From Acanthacorydalis orientalis (taxonomy: Eukaryota; Arthropoda; Insecta; Megaloptera; Corydalidae), in NCBI GenBank assembly GCA_034766995.1, contig CM068315.1, positions 51,804,162-51,868,161 of the forward strand: a stretch of 64,000 nt of DNA. The letters run 5' to 3'. A model generated the notes under the pieces. It was not told the DNA's origin. It did no database searches and saw only the letters and a list, made by a program, of their open reading frames with translations. This document shows positions 58,762 through 64,000 of the stretch, piece after piece (the stretch's first letter is position 1; the number at the start of each line of letters is the position of its first letter). The position numbers and the translations under genes are program-made.

Positions 58762-59585
58762 GTTGTAAACAACATACACAATGAATAAAGAACTTGTAAG
58801 TCATTTCATTTTTATTTTAAAGAAAAGTAGTTTGCAGGTATTATACATGGATTGAATACAAGAAATTTTTATTTTAATATCAAACGATGTTTGAACAATA
58901 CTGTAAAAATAACAAAGAATATAACTGAGTGTAATTTTAAAACGTTCAAGGCTATCGCTTATTTAAGTAAATAAAAATTAATTTTATCATAGGATTTATT
59001 AATTTTTAATTAAATATTCAATTTAAATCAAAGTTCATGATGCGTTTTAGATAATCGAGTTTACTGATGAATTATATATATCGAAAGTTTGTATTCACAC
59101 CTAAAAGCTCATTTAAATTGTGATATATTAGTTAATAGAAAATAGTGAAGATTATTTAAAAAAATAACAAATGTGTAATATAAGAAATGTTGAATTAATA
59201 CAGACTATAAAAATATTATTTTTTTTTGGAAATATTGACATGTACATAATCATAATACTTACTAAGAATTAGAGAGAATCATAAAAAAAAAAAAACAAAA
59301 CGAAATATTTAAAGTGAATGAAAAAATAAATGAAACTAATTTCTAAAACGAATATATTTTTTCAAAAACTTTGCAAATTTATACACACTTTAAATCAAAA
59401 ATATATAAAGAATATTCTCTTCATCATAAGTCTAATTCCTTGGCTATTAAACTATGCAATATTAAGGATAGTAATTTTAGTTCCACAATAACTTCACTAT
59501 GTTTATCTGATCATTATATAAGTGTTTATTTGTAGGAATCTGACAGAGGATAAGAAGCATTTGTATATTAAATATATTTGAATCC

Positions 59586-59646
<61 letters not shown>

Positions 59647-59862
59647 TCATGTAATATATAAGTACTATCTGTAATGAATATTTTATTCGAAATACAGTAC
59701 TTTACTTACTTACTTAATTTCATTAAGAAACAATAATAAATTGTTTGATACTGTTTTGTAAAATAATGTGAAATATCTGATTTAAATTATAATTCATTTA
59801 ACATTATTACATTATAAGAAAAACAGTTCTCGGACTATGTGATTATTTTAAATATGCGGCTT

Positions 59863-59865
<3 letters not shown>

Positions 59866-59932
<67 letters not shown>
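59866..59932. repeat. (TA)n microsatellite
   Basis: About 66 bp of pure TA repeat. Confidence 0.95.
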
Positions 59933-59934
<2 letters not shown>

Positions 59935-60485
59935 AACAATTTCAGAAATAAGTATAATTTATAAATACACAAAAAACGCGAATAAAATATATAATGTATA
60001 AAGATAATATATAATATTCGTGCAGACCAAAACATTCAGAGGAAATTTTCTGTTTCACCTTCATACAACATTTTCATCACTAGAGAAAACTATATATTTC
60101 TTTAATTTCCCCGCGTCGAATGATTTATTTGATGACGTACCACAAAAAGGCGTACATATATTTTCTGCTGAATACAGTGAATGTTGTAAAGAGTCCCGAC
60201 TGCAAAGGACGCGCCGGCTGCTTTTTATCCGAACTAACGCATTCAGGACCGGGATCAAATAAATTTTCGTTATTGGTAAATAGACGCACAAGTCTACACA
60301 AACAACGATACATTTTCTACTTATCTCTACAATTTATTTATAAAAATATATACATATGGGCTACTATAAAATACTTTGGAGAGAGTTATAAAAAAATATT
60401 TATAGCTTATTAATAATGTTAATATTTTAAATATTTAATTGATCAAGTATACATTTTGAAGCGTTCTTTAATATTTATTTATACT

Positions 60486-60543
<58 letters not shown>

Positions 60544-60775
60544 GACTGCTATGATAAATTTTCCTCCGATAAAGTGTAGGGTTCTTTCGAAAGTTCGTTT
60601 CACTCACCAACCTTCAACATCCGGTACTTTTCAGCGCCGGTTGTACTTGCAGTCGGTAAGGAACTAAAACGTTAGTATCTTTGTAAAAAGATTTATAGCT
60701 CTTTCTAACGGTGGTCGTTATGTATTTTACCTGAATGTAGTTGACGATCGACGGAAATGATCTTTCCTTATATAC

Positions 60776-60842
<67 letters not shown>

Positions 60843-60995
60843 TATTAATATAAATTTAAAACTATTGAATACTGTTTTCAGTTATGAGCTTTTAATCATT
60901 TTTTTCATTCACATGTATAAAAAATACTTTAAGATTAAAAACAACAAATAAGTATCGTGATTTACTTTTACAAAAATGAATTAATGTCTTAATAT

Positions 60996-61054
<59 letters not shown>

Positions 61055-61058
<4 letters not shown>

Positions 61059-61499
61059 GTGTTGGAATTAATTCGTAGCGTTTCACAAGAGATTGGCGTA
61101 GGTAGTACATTCTTCCCTTGTTCCGTTTAACCAAATATGCTCGTCCGCAGGTCGCAAAACCGGTCAAAACATGCTTGGAAACGCTCAAATGGGAAGTTGT
61201 ACCCCACCCGCCGTATTCTCCTGATATTTCTCCTTCTGATTACCACTTGTTTCGATCGATGAGTCATGGCCTGTCTGGGCAGAAGCTCACTTCGTATGAA
61301 GATTGCAAAAAATGAGTCGATTCGTGGATTGCATCTAAAGACGAGGCGTTCTTCCGACGTGGTATTCGTCTCCTACCCGAAAGATGGGAAAAAGTAGTAC
61401 ATAACGATGGACAATACTCTGAATGATATGTTTTTTCAATTTCATTTAAAATAAACGATCTTTTTTCATGAAGAAAACGCTAAGAATTAATTCCAACAC

Positions 61500-61503
<4 letters not shown>
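61055..61503 (+). mobile_element. 449-bp mini-mariner inserted in a (TA)n tract
   Basis: The ends TTAGGTGTTGGAATTAATTC and, on the complement, TTGGGTGTTGGAATTAATTC begin inverted repeats that match at 27 of 29 bases. Both flanks are pure TA repeats (60999-61054 and 61504-61570), so the element landed in a microsatellite that supplied the TA target. It keeps only the C-terminal third of a transposase: ARPQVAKPVKTCLETLKWEV, PPYSPDISPSDYHLF with the last catalytic D, and WIASKDEAFFRRGIRLLPER, ending DGQYSE. There is one stop inside (after EDCKK). It is an internal deletion derivative. Confidence 0.88.

Positions 61504-61570
<67 letters not shown>
61504..61570. repeat. (TA)n microsatellite, right half of the split tract
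   Basis: Pure TA repeat abutting the mini-mariner's right end. Confidence 0.95.
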
Positions 61571-61573
<3 letters not shown>

Positions 61574-63230
61574 ATTGATAGTGTTTTATACATTTGCGAT
61601 AAAAAAAGATCTTAAAAATATTGATAACGAATTACAATATTTATAATATTAAGTCAAAAGTTTAAATTTTGCTTTCCGGTAAATTAGTATTTAGAATTAT
61701 GAAATAAAAGTATAAGAATCTTTTACAATGTTTCATACGTTTTGATATTATCTATTCGTAAAAGAAAAAAAAACAATGTGAATATAAGTTAAAAAAATGT
61801 GTCTTATTATAGTAAACTGTTCCACTCATACATTTGAATAATAATTAAATATACACGAACAGTTTTATATAATACAAAACATATATAAATATTAAAAAAA
61901 GTGAAATTTAATTAAAATTGGTTTCAAAAACAATACATATTCTTGCAAATCATTGACGACTCCAGAGTAGTATGTTTTAATGTAAAAAACATTCTTTATA
62001 GGTTCAGAAAAAAATATTATTCTTAATACGATCCTGTACCCTTTAGGTCACAACCCATTGAAGGCAGTAACCATTTTGTATGTATGGCAAAAACGTTACG
62101 TACATAGATAACATTATGTTTTCATTCCTCTCTTTTTGATAAATACGCATCATATCTATTTGTGCAAGTTCCACTGTATACAAAACATCGTTGTCATCTC
62201 TTTAGGAGTTTCGCATAACTTTTAATACATTCGAAATAATTGTGAATTTTTATTGTTTCGGGAGCATTTGAAATATACGAACGTTTTATTTTCGCTTAAC
62301 GAGATAAATTTTAAATTTTAATGTGAATTTTTAATGCAGACATTTAAATGAGCATCACTTTTTATTCTTTTCGTTATTTGCTACGAAAATTAATTTTCAA
62401 AGAAAACATTTTATTAGTGAATTCTTTAAAAGCGCCATTAAAGTGAACTTGTAGTTGAATTTATTTTAATTAAAAAACACTAATTTGGACGATATGTTCG
62501 CTAAATAAAAGCGAACTGAAAATCTTTTTTTTTTCATAAAAAAGCGTTACAGTTTTTATAAAAGTGATGATAATTTCTAATAGTATTTCATCGAAGTAGA
62601 TATTGAAACGTTAACGTGAACAAATTAATGAGAAGCTTTTTCTTTTGTCATTGCACGTGAACGCACATTGGTAGTAAATGAACAACGGTCGATGTCGCAG
62701 TACAATCAATCGTATAGCCACGACCCACGACCCACGGGAGTTGATATCGCTGCCAAAGCACTAATGACGATCGTTCCGTATTGTCCGCGCATGCATGTCA
62801 CACAAAATGAACAGATAAATGTAACCTTAACGTTCGAATTTCATTTACAGTTTTATTAAATTTTTGTAATTCATTCAAAAAATCACCATTCGGAATCAAA
62901 ACACGTCTGTTTGTACTTTTATCTACCTTTCTCTTCCCTACATATCTCACCCTTTCCTTCTTCATATACGCAAATACATACATACACACACACACTCATT
63001 TATATATATATATATATACATACATATATATGTACATATAGAGATAGATAATTTGAAACTATCCTTATTCGACAATGTCTACATAATTTAAATTAAATAA
63101 TGTAATTACATAAAAATCAAAAATATTAGTAGTTAATTGAAGACATTATAATTTTACTTATGAAACAAATTATTCATGAAATTTTTAATAAAAAAATGTT
63201 AATAACTTTTTTGGGTTTTGAAGTTAAAGT
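61571..63230. other. AT-rich flank with one GC-richer island
   Basis: Nothing secure. The island at about 62640-62830 holds a minus-strand frame from the ATG at 62792 that reads MRGQYGTIVISALAAI..., which resembles a short signal peptide. It could join in phase to the first LDLR-A exon of LRP2 only through a poor donor at 62731. Confidence 0.3.
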
Positions 63231-63491
63231 ATAGATGTAATAAGAAGAGTAAAGAGTGTGACATGGAAATGGGCGGGGTATGCTGCAAGAAGAAAAGACA
63301 ACCGATGGACAAGAGAAATTATTAACTAGTAACCAACGAATATAAAAAGACCAATGAACAGATAAGTAAGGAATTTAAAAATTTTCTTAGAAATCAGTGG
63401 AAAAGAAAAGAATTCAATCGTACAAACTGAAAAATCTTGGAAGAGGTCTTTATCTAACAGTGAATTGACAGAGGCTCCAACTGCTGATATA
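63231..63491 (+). mobile_element. RTE-type non-LTR retrotransposon, C-terminal fossil
   Basis: One frame reads IDVIRRVKSVTWKWAGYAAR then RKDNRWTREI, followed after stops by NIKRP and by EKSWKRSLSNSELTEAP. This is the order at the end of RTE-like reverse transcriptase proteins (KW.WAGH.AR..DNRWT..., then a R..W..LEEAF...W motif). Three stops lie inside, so it is dead. Confidence 0.6.
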
Positions 63492-63787
63492 TACATTAAA
63501 ATAAATAAATATTTAGCAATTGAATATAAAAAAAATCTGTTTGAAAATTTAATTTACTTTAAACAGTTAATTTCTTCATAGCATTATACCCGAGCTTTAA
63601 TTAAAATGAACCCGAAATTATAAAAATATTCTCCACTCTACCTAGTTTTTTTAATGTATATATTATCATTTCAACAATTCATTTTTTAAATAATAAAAAT
63701 GTAACTGATAGTAGCACAATAAATGAACATAAAATCATTTAATAAACATTTTATGACAGTAAATAGTGAACTTACTTTCATTATAAG

Positions 63788-63830
<43 letters not shown>

Positions 63831-63832
<2 letters not shown>

Positions 63833-63914
63833 TCATCATCTTCAGCCCCTGTCAATCCACTGCTGGATAAAGGCCTCTTCCATGACTTTCCATTTTGTTC
63901 GATTCAGTGCCTCT

Positions 63915-63917
<3 letters not shown>
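63831..63917 (-). mobile_element. Non-LTR retrotransposon 3' end with GAT-repeat tail
   Basis: A minus-strand frame reads EALNRTKWKVMEEAFIQQW, then IDRG and a stop, followed directly by a short (GAT)n tail. Such an ending and tail are common at 3' ends of RTE-like elements in arthropods. The copy is truncated to under 90 bp and sits between two (TA)n tracts (63791-63830 and 63918-63980), facing the fossil at 63231. Confidence 0.55.
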
Positions 63918-63984
<67 letters not shown>

Positions 63985-64000
63985 CTTACACAATATAAAT

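Larger units (their letters stand above)
57381..61054. other. LRP2 upstream region with TA tracts and GC-richer islands
   Basis: (TA)n tracts lie at about 58128-58213, 58697-58756, 59587-59641, 59866-59932, 60489-60541, 60772-60840 and 60999-61054. Islands of higher GC at 58250-58480, 60130-60270 and 60560-60760 may contain an LRP2 promoter or first exon. A good minus-strand donor (GGTTG|GTGAGTGAAAC) ends a short open stretch near 60606, but it lacks a signal peptide. Confidence 0.45.

Overview
The window is AT-rich eukaryotic DNA, almost certainly from an insect. It has spliced genes with GT-AG introns, long (TA)n microsatellites, and many decayed Tc1/mariner, hAT-like, Helitron-like and non-LTR fragments. 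An order such as Hymenoptera is only a guess. There are no bacterial operons, CRISPR arrays or rRNA genes.

Both recognisable protein genes lie on the minus strand. (1) LRP2/megalin, a giant endocytic receptor, runs from about 57.4 kb down to 26.77 kb. I assembled 21 coding exons whose phases all agree. They give about 4,541 residues with 34 LDLR class A repeats in clusters of 5+8+10+11, eight YWTD beta-propellers, EGF modules, one transmembrane segment and a tail with one FxNPxY motif. The signal-peptide exon was not securely found. One exon is 5,022 bp long. (2) ATF4 (cryptocephal in flies) runs from about 23.26 kb to 7.3 kb. Its 378-residue bZIP protein is split over two coding exons. Its leader carries the classic stress-response arrangement: a 3-codon uORF1, then a longer uORF2 that overlaps the true start out of frame. 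TTG-initiated readings upstream of the real ATG should be ignored.

Two paralogous sequences of about 130 nt sit on the sense strand of the two ATF4 introns. They have the fold and boxes of H/ACA snoRNAs, with compensatory changes between the copies. They are the best candidates here for undescribed functional elements.

Layout: 1-7.3 kb holds mariner and non-LTR fossils and TA tracts; 7.3-23.3 kb is ATF4 with intronic snoRNA candidates and a pogo-like MITE; 23.3-26.1 kb is intergenic; 26.1-57.4 kb is LRP2. LRP2 introns contain a hAT-like element enclosing a possible 36-nt microexon, an internally deleted mariner abutting a splice acceptor, a second mariner, a 250-bp tandem duplication, a Helitron-like element and an unclassified 1.05-kb inverted-repeat element. 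57.4-64 kb holds TA tracts, a 449-bp mini-mariner inserted in a TA tract, two non-LTR 3' ends and several GC-richer islands that may include the LRP2 promoter. Known biology links ATF4 to the integrated stress response and megalin to endocytosis; nothing in the sequence suggests that the two neighbours act together.
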